DNA from: Candidatus Rubrivivax defluviihabitans
Lineage (GTDB): Bacteria > Pseudomonadota > Gammaproteobacteria > Burkholderiales > Burkholderiaceae_C
DNA: 64,000 nucleotides
Direction: 5' to 3'
Assembly (NCBI GenBank): GCA_016709385.1
Contig: JADJMW010000009.1
Span: forward strand, 1 to 64,000
Below the pieces are notes generated by a model. That model was not told where the DNA came from and searched no databases. It saw only the letters and a program-made list of their open reading frames with translations. The stretch's first letter is position 1. Each line of letters starts with the position of its first letter. Positions 8,594 through 16,584 of the stretch are shown here, piece by piece. The position numbers and the translations under genes are program-made.

Positions 8594-8669
8594 TGGCTCC
8601 CCGACCTGGGCTCGAACCAGGGACCTACGGATTAACAGTCCGGCGCTCTACCGACTGAGCTATCGGGGA
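8594..8669 (-). tRNA. tRNA-Asn (anticodon GTT)
   Basis: A 76-base tRNA on the minus strand. The 7-bp acceptor stem TCCCCGA/TCGGGGA is perfect, the D-arm contains AGCTCAGTCGGTAGAGC, the anticodon loop is CTGTTAA, the T-loop is GGTTCGAGCC, and CCA is encoded (8594-8596). The integrase-bearing element abuts its 3' end, so this is the probable attachment gene. The tRNA has been kept whole on this side. Confidence 0.97.
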
Positions 8670-8705
8670 ATTCAGCCTGTAAGTATAGCCCGAAGCGCAG
8701 GCCCT

Positions 8706-10901
8706 TCAGAACGACGCCTGAAGCGAAGCGCGCCAAGCTCTCGGCGCCAGCGGGTACAAGTACGCATGGCCGAACTGATAGGGCGACTCCTTCCAGGCTC
8801 GCTGGTCGGTCACGTTGTCCACGCCCACGCGCCAGAGCAGTGCCGTGCCGGCCCACGCCTGCTCCCATCGCACACCCAGGTCCAAGCGCGCCCAGCCGGG
8901 AATGCGCACACTGTCGTCGTAGGGCAGCACCACGCGGTCGCTTTCGGCCACCAGGCTGCCTTGAAGTGCCAGGCCAGGCATGGCGCCCACGCTGTATTCG
9001 GTGCCCAGGCGCAGGCTGGCCGAGGGCACGTTCACCGGCCGCGTGCCGTTCACGCCCGGCTGCGTGGAGCCCTGGCGCTCGGCGTCGAGCCACATCGCAC
9101 TGGCGCGCCACGCCCATGCGCCTGCGCGCAGCGCGGCCTGCGCCTCCGCGCCGCGGTGGCGTGCGCTGCCGTCGATCTGGCGCTTGCAGCTGTCGGCCGC
9201 GTCGCAGGGGCCGATATCGGCGGCCTGCGGGCGGTCGATGTCGAACCAGGCCAGCGTGGCGTCGTGGTCCTTGCCGCTCCACTTCAGGCCCAGCTCGAAC
9301 TGCCGGCTCTTCAGTGCCGGCAAGGGCTGGCCGCGGTTGACGTAGCGCGCGCGATTGGGCGCGACGTCGGTTTCCAGGCCCTCGCCCCAGCTCGCGTAGA
9401 GCAGCGTGCCTGGGCTCAGTTCGTGTGCCAGCGCCAGCCAGGGTAGCGTGGCGCTCTGGTCGTAGCGCGTTGCGCGCAGGCCGTCTTCGCCCGGCCCGTC
9501 GTCGGCGGGGCTGGTGCGCGCGCTCTCGCGCTGCAGTTGGGTGTGGCGCAGGCCGGCCCAGAGCTGCCAGTGTGCGCCCAGGCGCATGGCGTCGCGCAGG
9601 AACCATTCGGTGCTGCGTTCGTCCCGGTTGGTATTGGCGTCGGTGGTGCCGGCCGAGGGCAGGGTTTCGCGCGTGCCGTCGATGTGGCCCAGGCCCACGC
9701 CCACGCCGCTCAGATCGGTGGCCAGGTCGAAGACCTGGTCCTGGAAGCGCCCCTCGAAGCGCGTGAGCAGCACGCCGGCCTGCAGCTGGTGGCCGATGCC
9801 TGCGCTGACGGCCCGGCCGCTGAAGCCCAGTTCCAGCGCGTCGCTGGTGCGGCGCTCGCTGTCGCTCACGTACTGCCAGTAGCTGAAGCTGCCGTCGGGC
9901 GCGTAGCGGTCGCACCACTGCGGGCAGTCGTAACCGGCGTCGTACACGCCATAGGGGAAGGCGGTGCGGTCGTCGCTCTTCAGCCGTTGCGTCATGGCGT
10001 GGGCGCTGAAGCGCCAGTCGTCGCTCAGCCGCTGCCGCCAGCGCAGCGAGGCCGTGTCGCCGTCCATCACCACCGGCTGGCCCCAGGGCTGGCGGTTGAG
10101 GTTGATCAGCGGGTCGACGGCATCGGCGCTCGGTACGGTGTCGCCCAGCATGCTGAAACCGGCCACGCTGGGCTGGGTCTGACGGCTGGACTCGATCTCG
10201 GCCTGCAGCAAGGTGTCGGGGCCGGGCTGCCAGTCGGCGGCCAGCGCGAACAACTGGCGCTGGCCGTCGGCGTCGTGCACCAGCGGGCGCAGTCGTTCGT
10301 AGGCGGCATTCAGCCGCAGCGCGAACTGGCCGTCGGCGCCGAAGCGCTGGCCCAGGTCCACCGCGCCCAGCACCGATCCGGTCTCGCGCCATTCGATGCG
10401 GGCCTCGCGCACGGTGCCCGTGGGGCGTTTCACCAGCAGGTCCACCAGCCCGCCCGGCGAACTGGTGCCGGCCTGGATGCCGCTGGTGCCCTTGAGCAGT
10501 TCCAGCCGCTCCTTGTTGTCCAGCGCGATGGCGGTTTCGGCGTTGATCGGCAGGCCGTCGCGGCGGTAGTTGCTGCGATTGTCCAGCGTATAACCGCGGG
10601 CAGAGAGGATGCTCCAGTAGCCCTCGGCGTTGTAGGCGTCGCCCAGGCTGGCGTCCAGCCGCGTGAGGCCGCCCAGGCTGCCGATGCCGGCGTCCCGGAG
10701 CTGCTGGTTGCCGAACAGGCTGGCCTGCAGCGGCGAGCTTGCCAGCGGCGCGTCGCCGAAGCCAGCCACGCCGGCGCTGCCCAACGTACGGCCGGTCACG
10801 GTGACGGTGGCCGGGTCCTGGGCCATGGCGGCCAGGGGCAGGGCGGTACAGGCGGCCCAGGTCAGTGCACTGCGGCGGAAGGTGTTCGAACGGTGTGCCA
10901 T
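8706..10901 (-). CDS. TonB-dependent outer-membrane receptor, candidate thiamin importer
   Basis: A 731-residue ligand-gated outer-membrane transporter. It has a signal peptide ending near residue 27 (LPLAAMAQ) and a plug domain about residues 30-160 (ILSARGYTLDNRSNYRRDGL, then ERLELLKGTSGIQAGTSSPG, then GLVDLLVKRP). The beta-barrel ends in a terminal aromatic (RASLQASF). Sequence alone would lead to a siderophore-receptor label. However, a TPP riboswitch occupies the 5' leader about 70 bases upstream, so the natural substrate is more likely thiamin or a precursor. No other thiamin gene is linked here. No iron-box was noticed. Confidence 0.85.
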   Translation of the reverse strand: MAHRSNTFRRSALTWAACTALPLAAMAQDPATVTVTGRTLGSAGVAGFGDAPLASSPLQASLFGNQQLRDAGIGSLGGLTRLDASLGDAYNAEGYWSILSARGYTLDNRSNYRRDGLPINAETAIALDNKERLELLKGTSGIQAGTSSPGGLVDLLVKRPTGTVREARIEWRETGSVLGAVDLGQRFGADGQFALRLNAAYERLRPLVHDADGQRQLFALAADWQPGPDTLLQAEIESSRQTQPSVAGFSMLGDTVPSADAVDPLINLNRQPWGQPVVMDGDTASLRWRQRLSDDWRFSAHAMTQRLKSDDRTAFPYGVYDAGYDCPQWCDRYAPDGSFSYWQYVSDSERRTSDALELGFSGRAVSAGIGHQLQAGVLLTRFEGRFQDQVFDLATDLSGVGVGLGHIDGTRETLPSAGTTDANTNRDERSTEWFLRDAMRLGAHWQLWAGLRHTQLQRESARTSPADDGPGEDGLRATRYDQSATLPWLALAHELSPGTLLYASWGEGLETDVAPNRARYVNRGQPLPALKSRQFELGLKWSGKDHDATLAWFDIDRPQAADIGPCDAADSCKRQIDGSARHRGAEAQAALRAGAWAWRASAMWLDAERQGSTQPGVNGTRPVNVPSASLRLGTEYSVGAMPGLALQGSLVAESDRVVLPYDDSVRIPGWARLDLGVRWEQAWAGTALLWRVGVDNVTDQRAWKESPYQFGHAYLYPLAPRAWRASLQASF

Positions 10902-10929
10902 CGTGTCCTTGGGGTCGATGGCAGGGGGC

Positions 10930-10947
10930 GGTCCGGCAGACCGGACC
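10930..10947 (-). promoter_or_regulatory. hairpin between riboswitch and start codon
   Basis: A perfect 7-bp stem (GGTCCGG / CCGGACC) with a four-base loop lies between the TPP aptamer and the receptor gene. It has no U-run, so it is more likely part of a translational or Rho-dependent expression platform than an intrinsic terminator. Confidence 0.5.
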
Positions 10948-10971
10948 CGGATGCGGGTGGCTGCTGGAAAC

Positions 10972-11060
10972 GGCTTCCCTGCGCGAGGATTACCTCAATC
11001 AGGTTCAAAGGGACTTTCTCAGTCGGCGCCGCCTTGCGGACGGCGCCAACACCCCTAGCG
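10972..11060 (-). promoter_or_regulatory. TPP riboswitch (THI element)
   Basis: On the minus strand the leader reads CTAGGGGTG, a variable GC hairpin, the conserved CTGAGA (11017-11022), CCCTTTGAACCTGAT (ACCTGAT at 10998-11004), and GCAGGGAAG closing the first stem. These are the hallmark conserved blocks of the thiamin-pyrophosphate aptamer in correct order and spacing. It lies in the leader of the TonB-dependent receptor and would repress it when TPP is abundant. Confidence 0.93.
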
Positions 11061-11133
11061 AAGTGACGCGGGCTCAGGCCCGCATCGGAAATCATTATCA
11101 GCCAGCGCCGGTCCGCATTCGTGCGATTGGTGC

Positions 11134-11158
11134 AAAACAGCCCGCACGCGGCGGGCTG
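11134..11158 (-). terminator. terminator after the ferredoxin reductase
   Basis: On the minus strand CAGCCCGC, a five-base loop and GCGGGCTG are followed by TTTT. It lies 29 bases after the reductase stop and separates that operon from the riboswitch-controlled receptor. Confidence 0.75.
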
Positions 11159-11186
11159 TCCGGGCACCGCGCGCCAGTCGCGCAGT

Positions 11187-12287
11187 TCAGTCGAAGACCG
11201 GCGTTTCCACGCCCAGCACCTTGTGCAGCTTGGGGCTCGTGGTGGTGTATTGCAGCAGGATGCGCTTCTCGGGGAAGACGTAGGGCGCGGCGCCGAAGGC
11301 GGCCAGCGCGGCTTCGTGGAAGCCCGAGAGGATGAGCTTCTTCTTGCCCGGGTAGATATTGATGTCGCCCACCGCGAAGATGCCGGGCACCGTGGTCTCG
11401 AACTTCTCGGTGTCCACCACCAGTTGCTTGCGGTCGATGCCCAGCCCCCAGTCGGCGATGGGCCCCAGCTTGGGGCTCAGGCCGAAGAACACCAGCAGCA
11501 TGTCCAGCGGCATGACGCGCGTGACGCCGTCGCTGCCGGTGACCTTCAGCCGGGTCAGGCGACCGCCTTCTTCCTCGAAACCGGTGGCCTGGCCCACCAC
11601 GAACTGCATCTCGTAGGCCTCGCACAGCTCGCGCATCTTGGCCACGCTCGCCGGCGCGGCACGGAAGTCGTCGCGCCGGTGCATGAGGATCACGCTCTCG
11701 GCCTTGTGCGGGCCTTCCTGCACGAAATTCAGCGTCCAGTCCAGCGCCGAGTCGCCACCGCCCACGATGACCAGGTTCTTGCCCGCGAACTGCGCCGGGT
11801 TGCGCACGCGGTAGAAGAGCTGCGTGTCCAGGAACTTGTCGATGCCGTCCACGCGCAGCGTGCGCGGCTGGAACGAGCCGACGCCGCCGGCGATGAACAC
11901 GGTCCGGGTGACGAAGCGCGTGCCCTTGGAGGTTGCCACGTCGAAGCGGCCGTCGTCGCGCCTGGCCAGCTGCGTGACCTCCTGGCCCAGGTGGAAGGTG
12001 GCGCCGAAGGGCTCGATCTGCTTGAGCAGGTTGTCGGTGAGTTCCTTGCCGGTGCACATGGGCACGGCCGGAATGTCGTAGATGGGCTTGTCGGGGTAGA
12101 GCTCGATGCACTGGCCACCGGGGTAGGCCAGCGAGTCGATGATGTGCGCCTTGATCTCCAGCAGCCCCAGCTCGAACACCTGGAACAGGCCCACCGGGCC
12201 GGCGCCCACGATCACCGCGTCGGTCTCGATCGGGCCGTCGTGGCTGCGCGCCGTTTCAGCGATGACCGGGTTTTCGTCCACTTGCAT
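11187..12287 (-). CDS. ferredoxin--NADP+ reductase (thioredoxin-reductase-like)
   Basis: A 366-residue flavoprotein that transfers electrons between NADPH and ferredoxin. The FAD-binding motif is VIVGAGPVGLF (near residue 25) and the NADPH-binding motif VIVGGGDSALDW lies near residue 175. A second FAD contact, GIFAVGDINIYPGKKKLIL, is near residue 305. The CxxC redox pair of true thioredoxin reductase is absent, which places it with the YumC/FNR2-type reductases. It starts six bases after the ferredoxin gene stops, so the two form an electron-transfer operon, possibly feeding the adjacent sulfite and APS reductases. Confidence 0.9.
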   Translation of the reverse strand: MQVDENPVIAETARSHDGPIETDAVIVGAGPVGLFQVFELGLLEIKAHIIDSLAYPGGQCIELYPDKPIYDIPAVPMCTGKELTDNLLKQIEPFGATFHLGQEVTQLARRDDGRFDVATSKGTRFVTRTVFIAGGVGSFQPRTLRVDGIDKFLDTQLFYRVRNPAQFAGKNLVIVGGGDSALDWTLNFVQEGPHKAESVILMHRRDDFRAAPASVAKMRELCEAYEMQFVVGQATGFEEEGGRLTRLKVTGSDGVTRVMPLDMLLVFFGLSPKLGPIADWGLGIDRKQLVVDTEKFETTVPGIFAVGDINIYPGKKKLILSGFHEAALAAFGAAPYVFPEKRILLQYTTTSPKLHKVLGVETPVFD

Positions 12288-12293
12288 GGGCGT

Positions 12294-12617
12294 TCAGCGC
12301 TTCAGCTGGTCCAACTTGTCGCGGCGATCCTTCCAGTCGTCGGCGTCGGCCGGCGGGGCCTTGCGCTTGGTGATGCTGGGCCAGTTGCGCGCCAGCTCGG
12401 CATTGAGCTTGATGAACGCCAGTTGATCGTTGGGCACGTCCTCCTCGGGCAGGATGGCGTTGACCGGGCACTCGGGGATGCACACCGCGCAGTCGATGCA
12501 TTCGTCGGGGTCGATGACCAGCATGTTGGGCCCCTCGCGGAAGCAGTCAACCGGGCAGACATCGACGCAGTCCGTATATTTGCAGCGGATGCACGATTCG
12601 ATAACGACGTGGGTCAT
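12294..12617 (-). CDS. fdxA: seven-iron ferredoxin FdxA
   Basis: A 107-residue ferredoxin carrying a [3Fe-4S] and a [4Fe-4S] cluster. Cysteines fall at 9, 12, 17, 21 and 25 (ESCIRCKYTDCVDVCPVDC) and at 40, 43, 46 and 50 (ECIDCAVCIPECP), the pattern of the Azotobacter-type FdxA. The C-terminal 45 residues are the usual helical extension (LAFIKLNAELARNWPSITKR). The start ATG at 12617 was preferred to an upstream codon because it fits the family N-terminus MTHVV. It is followed immediately by its likely partner reductase. Confidence 0.95.
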   Translation of the reverse strand: MTHVVIESCIRCKYTDCVDVCPVDCFREGPNMLVIDPDECIDCAVCIPECPVNAILPEEDVPNDQLAFIKLNAELARNWPSITKRKAPPADADDWKDRRDKLDQLKR

Positions 12618-12720
12618 GGAAGGCTCGTGATGGGAGGGCGGAACCACGGCAGCGCGTGCCGCCGCCCGCCGGGAGCGCCGATTTTACGGTGCCGCCGGCG
12701 CCACCACGGCTGGCGCGTGG

Positions 12721-13464
12721 TCAAGCGGGCTGGACGGCCGCGGCGGCAGGCCGCGGCAGGTGCAGCCCGCATTCCCTGGGGCCGCCCTGCTCCCACCACC
12801 AGCGGCCGGCGCGTGGGTCTTCGCCCAGTGAAATGGCGCGCGTGCAGGGTTCGCAGCCCACGCTGTCGAAAAACCCGTCGTGCAGTTCGTTGTAGGGCAC
12901 GTCGCGGGTGGCGACGTAGTGCCACACGTCGGCCTCGCTCCAGTCGGCCAGCGGGTAAAACTTCTCGCGCCCGTCGGCGTCGTGTTCGAAGAAGGGCACG
13001 CGGGCGCGGGTTTCCGACTGCTCGCGGCGCAGCCCGGTGACCCAGGCGCTGCGCCCCAGCAGCAGGCGCTGCATGGGCTCGATCTTGCGCATGGCGCAGC
13101 AGCCCTTGCGCAGCTCCAGGCTGCGAAACATGGCGTCCTGGCCGTGGCGGCCCACGAACTGCACCACGGCGTCCGGCCGTGGGTGGAACACCGCCACCGG
13201 CAAGCCGTAACGCTGCCGGATGCGCGGGATCAGCGCCAGCGTCTCCCGGTGCAGCTTGCCGGTGTCCAGCGTCGCCACGTCGATGGCCAGGCCATGGCGT
13301 GCGATCAGGTCGGTGAGCACCATGCCCTCGACGCCCAGGCTGGTGGCCTGCACGATGCGCCCGGCGTGGTCTTCGGCGGCCTCGCGCAGCAGGGCCGTGG
13401 CGTGAGCGACGCGGGCTTCGAAGCCGCGTGTCTTGCGGGCATGGCGTTGTACGGCAGTGGGCAT
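12721..13464 (-). CDS. cysH: assimilatory adenylylsulfate (APS) reductase
   Basis: A 247-residue cytosolic reductase that converts activated sulfate to sulfite. It is labelled CysH, but the cysteine pattern KGCCAMRKIEP plus VGCEPCTRA supports a [4Fe-4S] cluster, which marks the APS-using branch rather than PAPS reductase. The catalytic cysteine is in the C-terminal ECGLH. The nucleotide-binding region includes TSLGVEGMVLTDLIARHG and LDTGKLHRETL. It lies five bases after the DUF934 gene in the cysI-DUF934-cysH block and would use reduced ferredoxin or thioredoxin. Confidence 0.93.
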   Translation of the reverse strand: MPTAVQRHARKTRGFEARVAHATALLREAAEDHAGRIVQATSLGVEGMVLTDLIARHGLAIDVATLDTGKLHRETLALIPRIRQRYGLPVAVFHPRPDAVVQFVGRHGQDAMFRSLELRKGCCAMRKIEPMQRLLLGRSAWVTGLRREQSETRARVPFFEHDADGREKFYPLADWSEADVWHYVATRDVPYNELHDGFFDSVGCEPCTRAISLGEDPRAGRWWWEQGGPRECGLHLPRPAAAAVQPA

Positions 13465-13469
13465 GGCAG

Positions 13470-13847
13470 TCAGGCGGTGGCAGTAAGGTAAGGCGCGCGG
13501 CGGCCGGTGACGTCGCCCTGGTAGGGCTGGGCATCGAAGCCCAGCGTGCGCCGGGCGGTCTGCGGGTTCTGGTCGGCGCGCAGGCGCACGGCGTCGAAGC
13601 CGCAGCGGCGCAGCAGCGGCAGCATGTCGGCCAGCACCTCGCCGGTGGCGATGAGCCGGCCGGGGTAGCGAACCCGGCCGCGCAGCAGCACGGCCTGCGA
13701 ATAGGCGCGGCCATCGGTCCACTTGGGGAATTGCAGGGTGACACTGGCGTGGCGCCGGACTTCGTCGGCGATGGCGCTGACGTCGGCCGTGTTGTCCAGG
13801 ACCAGGGTGTTCTCGGGCAGCGCCGAATCGGAGTGCAGGATGTCCAT
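13470..13847 (-). CDS. DUF934 protein of sulfite reduction operon
   Basis: A 125-residue protein of the DUF934 family, which in proteobacteria almost always sits between the sulfite reductase hemoprotein and cysH. Recognisable features are VTLQFPKWTDGRAYSQAVLL, YPGRLIATGEVLADM and LRRCGFDAVRLRADQ. Its biochemical role is unproven; it is often described as a possible electron-transfer or assembly partner of sulfite reductase. Spacing to both neighbours is under 15 bases, so it is co-transcribed. Confidence 0.9.
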   Translation of the reverse strand: MDILHSDSALPENTLVLDNTADVSAIADEVRRHASVTLQFPKWTDGRAYSQAVLLRGRVRYPGRLIATGEVLADMLPLLRRCGFDAVRLRADQNPQTARRTLGFDAQPYQGDVTGRRAPYLTATA

Positions 13848-13861
13848 GGAAGACTTTCTTT

Positions 13862-15571
13862 TCAGGCGGCCAGCGCGGTGCTGCCCCGCACCGCGTCGGC
13901 GGCGTGACGGAAGGGCAGCGGGCCCAGCCGGCGGGCGGTTTCGATGAAGCGTTCGCCGCCGCGGCGTTCGCGCAGATAAGTGCCGATGACGGCCTCGACG
14001 ACGTCGGGCACCTCGTCGGCCGCAAACGCCGGCCCGATGACCTTGCCCGGCACCGCGGCGCCGCTGAGCGCGCTGCCGTCGGCGCCGCCCACCGTGACCT
14101 GGTACCACTCGCTGCCGTCCTTGTCCACGCCCAGGATGCCGATGTGGCCGCTGTGGTGGTGGCCGCAGGAGTTGATGCAGCCGCTGACATGCAGCTGGAT
14201 GTCGCCGATGTCGTTCAGCTCGTCGAGGTCGTCGAAACGTTCGGTGAGGGCCGCGGCAATGGGGATGGACCGTGCGTTGGCCAGTGCGCACAGGTCGCCA
14301 CCCGGGCAGGCGATCATGTCGGTGAGCAGGCCGATATTGGGCGTGGCGAAGCCGTCTTCGCGCGCCGCCAGCCATAGCGCGCGCAGCTCGCCCTCGGGCA
14401 CCCAGGGCAGCATCAGGTTCTGGTCGTGCGTGACGCGCAACTCGCCGCGGCTGAAGCGATCGGCCAGTGCGGCGGCACCTTCCATCTGGTCGGCGGTCAC
14501 GTCGCCCGGGGGCAGACCGGCACGCTTGAGCGACAACGTCACCGCGCGGTAGCCGGGCAGGCGGTGGGCGTGCACGTTGCGCCGCAGCCAGCGCTCGTAG
14601 GCCGGCAGCGGGTCGGCGACGGGTGCCGGCACCGCGGCGGCTGGCGCCGGCGGCGGCAGGAAGTGGTCTTGCAGCCGTCTCAGTTCGGCCGCGGGCACCA
14701 GCACCGTGGCCGGGTCGGCCAGCAGGGCCTGGAACTCGGCATCGACGGCGTCGACGAAGCGCTGCCCCTCGGCCTTGACCAGGATCTTGATGCGCGCCTT
14801 GAAGGCGTTGTCGCGCCGACCGTAGAGGTTGTAGACGCGCACCACGGCCTCGATGAAGACGAGGATCTGCGGCCAGGGCACGAAGTCGTTCACCGGCGTG
14901 GCGATCACCGGCGTTCGCCCCATGCCGCCGCCCACGGCCACCGCGAAACCGACCTCGCCGGCGGCGTTGCGGCGCAAGGTCAGGCCGATATCGTGCCAGG
15001 CGGTGGCGGCGCGGTCCTCGCGCGCACCGCTGACGGCGATCTTGAACTTGCGCGGCAGGAAGGAGAATTCCGGGTGCAGCGTGCTCCACTGGCGCAGCAG
15101 TTCGCAGTAAGGGCGCGGGTCGACCTCCTCGTCGGGGGCGATGCCGGCCAGCGCGTCGCTGGTGATATTGCGGATGCAGTTGCCGCTGGTCTGGATGCCG
15201 TGCATGTCGACTTCGGCCAGCAGGTCCATCACGTCGGCGGCGCGCGCCAGCGGGATCCAGTTGAACTGCAGGTTCTGCCGCGTGCTGAAGTGGCCGAAGC
15301 CGCCGCGTTCGCTGGCCTGGCCGGCGTCCTGCAGGTCGAAGTCGCGTGCAATGCGCGCCAGCTGGCGCAGCTGCCGGCTGGACAGATCGCCGTAGGGCAC
15401 GGCCACGCGCAGCATCGGCGCATGGCGTTGCACGTACCAGCCGTTCTGCAGGCGCAGCGGGCGGAAGTCGCCGTCGGGCAGCTCGCCGGCCAGGTGGCGC
15501 TGCAACTGGTCGCGGAACTGGGCGGCGCGGGCACGAATGAATCCGCGGTCTGAATCGGTGTAGCGGTACAT
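13862..15571 (-). CDS. cysI: sulfite reductase hemoprotein
   Basis: A 569-residue siroheme/[4Fe-4S] enzyme that reduces sulfite to sulfide with six electrons. The cluster ligands are C422 and C428 (CPGGDLC) and C465 and C469 (SGCINSCGHHHSGHIG). The two ferredoxin-like half-domains are visible (GGFGHFSTRQNLQFNWIPL and ELRVTHDQNLMLPWV). No separate CysJ flavoprotein is encoded nearby, so electrons probably come from a ferredoxin, and the FdxA/reductase pair downstream is a candidate. It is the first gene of the cys block. Confidence 0.93.
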   Translation of the reverse strand: MYRYTDSDRGFIRARAAQFRDQLQRHLAGELPDGDFRPLRLQNGWYVQRHAPMLRVAVPYGDLSSRQLRQLARIARDFDLQDAGQASERGGFGHFSTRQNLQFNWIPLARAADVMDLLAEVDMHGIQTSGNCIRNITSDALAGIAPDEEVDPRPYCELLRQWSTLHPEFSFLPRKFKIAVSGAREDRAATAWHDIGLTLRRNAAGEVGFAVAVGGGMGRTPVIATPVNDFVPWPQILVFIEAVVRVYNLYGRRDNAFKARIKILVKAEGQRFVDAVDAEFQALLADPATVLVPAAELRRLQDHFLPPPAPAAAVPAPVADPLPAYERWLRRNVHAHRLPGYRAVTLSLKRAGLPPGDVTADQMEGAAALADRFSRGELRVTHDQNLMLPWVPEGELRALWLAAREDGFATPNIGLLTDMIACPGGDLCALANARSIPIAAALTERFDDLDELNDIGDIQLHVSGCINSCGHHHSGHIGILGVDKDGSEWYQVTVGGADGSALSGAAVPGKVIGPAFAADEVPDVVEAVIGTYLRERRGGERFIETARRLGPLPFRHAADAVRGSTALAA

Positions 15572-15699
15572 GAGCCTGCAAGTGCGCGGGCGGGCCGGTG
15601 CCCACCATCGAGAGGCACTCTATGCAGGCTCGATCATTCCGAGAACTACAAAGAAGTTGCTTGCTTATGCCGCCGGTGAATGAAACTGAAAATTCACTG

Positions 15700-15735
15700 G
15701 AACAAAACAAACGGCCCGGTCGCTGGACCGGGCCG
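15700..15735 (-). terminator. terminator of phasin transcript
   Basis: A perfect 10-bp stem (CGGCCCGGTC / GACCGGGCCG) with a four-base loop at 15712-15735. On the minus strand it is followed by TTTGTTTTGTT. It lies 128 bases past the phasin stop. Confidence 0.75.
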
Positions 15736-15788
15736 AAAAGCACCAGAAAGAGGATTTCGAGGTGCTGAGGAGTCAACCTTCCACACGA

Positions 15789-15818
15789 GAGAGCCCGGGG
15801 CCGAAACCCCGGGCTCTC
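15789..15818. repeat. strong 12-bp hairpin after phasin gene
   Basis: Arms GAGAGCCCGGGG and CCCCGGGCTCTC enclose a six-base loop. There is no T-run on either side. It probably stabilises the 3' end of the abundant phasin mRNA or acts with the terminator just beyond. Confidence 0.7.
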
Positions 15819-15863
15819 GGTAGAGGCTGCGCGGCCGAAAAAGTTCAGCCGTGAATCCGCTGA

Positions 15864-16418
15864 TCAGGCGCGCTTGGCGGCCTTGGTGGCGCTCTGCGTG
15901 GCCTTCACGGCCGTGTTCGTCATCGCCTGGAAGTTGGCTTCGGCCACTTCCGACGCTTGCTTGGCAGCCTTGTGCACGCTCTCGAAGGCGTTGTTGGCGG
16001 CCGCCACGGCGGACTTCACCAGGGCCACGGCGCTCTCGGTGCCGGCGGGGGCGTTCTTGACCGCGTTGTCGACCAGGGCCAGGGTCTTCTTCTGGCTTTC
16101 GGCCATCTGCGATTCAGCGACCTTGGCCACTTCGGCGTTGGTGCCGGCCATGATGTCGTACAGGTGGCGGCTGTAGGAGGCGGCCTTTTCGGCGGCCGGC
16201 TGCAGCAGGCTGGCTTGCAGCGCGAGCAGTTCCTGCGCGTCCTTGACGGCCATCGCGGCCTGCGTGGCCTCGGCGGCTTCGGCCAGCGAGGCCTTGGCCA
16301 CTTGCAGGTTCAGCTCGACGAGCTTTTCCACGCCTTCGAAAGCCTTGGCGGTGAGACCGAACAGGGTTTCGACGTTGGCCTTGTGGGCAGCCATCATTTG
16401 TTCAGGGGTGAAAGTCAT
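15864..16418 (-). CDS. phaP: phasin (PHA granule-associated protein)
   Basis: A 184-residue helical protein that coats intracellular polyhydroxyalkanoate granules. It starts with the family signature MTFTPEQMMAAHKANVETLF, continues with amphipathic helices (LTAKAFEGVEKLVELNLQVA) and ends in an alanine/lysine-rich tail (KATQSATKAAKRA). It has no signal peptide. A GGAGA ribosome site precedes the ATG. The upstream region has a good sigma-70 promoter flanked by two PhaR-like sites, and two hairpins follow the gene, all consistent with a highly expressed, granule-controlled transcript. Confidence 0.95.
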   Translation of the reverse strand: MTFTPEQMMAAHKANVETLFGLTAKAFEGVEKLVELNLQVAKASLAEAAEATQAAMAVKDAQELLALQASLLQPAAEKAASYSRHLYDIMAGTNAEVAKVAESQMAESQKKTLALVDNAVKNAPAGTESAVALVKSAVAAANNAFESVHKAAKQASEVAEANFQAMTNTAVKATQSATKAAKRA

Positions 16419-16477
16419 CTTGTATCTCCAGAGAGGGTGGTTGAGTCAGGGAAACCGTGCCGCGCCTTCCGTACTTC

Positions 16478-16554
16478 TTTGCTGCGCTGCAACATGAACT
16501 GAAGTATAGGGTTCTCCCGCGGCAATGCAAGCACTTTTTGCTGCACTGCAACAA
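16478..16554 (-). promoter_or_regulatory. phasin promoter with two PhaR-like sites
   Basis: On the minus strand, -35 TTGCAT (16525-16530), a 16-base spacer and -10 TATACT (16503-16508). Two near-identical elements, TTTGCTGCACTGCAAC (16538-16553) and TTTGCTGCGCTGCAAC (16478-16493), flank the promoter. They match the CTGC..GCA-rich sequence recognised by the phasin repressor PhaR. PhaR itself is not in the window. Confidence 0.7.
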
Positions 16555-16584
16555 ACTAGGGGTGCATTCCTAGAATCCGCCCCC

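Larger units (their letters stand above)
15572..15863. other. cysI upstream region and phasin downstream region
   Basis: About 290 bases without a gene. It contains two hairpins that follow the phasin gene and an AT-richer stretch at roughly 15620-15710 that should hold the cysI promoter. No certain -35/-10 pair or CysB site could be picked out. Confidence 0.5.

Noticed and set aside
8570..8640. A precise attachment-site core at the tRNA-Asn 3' end
   Set aside because: Only one copy is in the window; without the other end of the element the repeated core cannot be delimited.
15789..15818. The strong hairpin after phasin as an intrinsic terminator
   Set aside because: No T-run follows on either strand; the U-rich terminator is the separate hairpin at 15712-15735.
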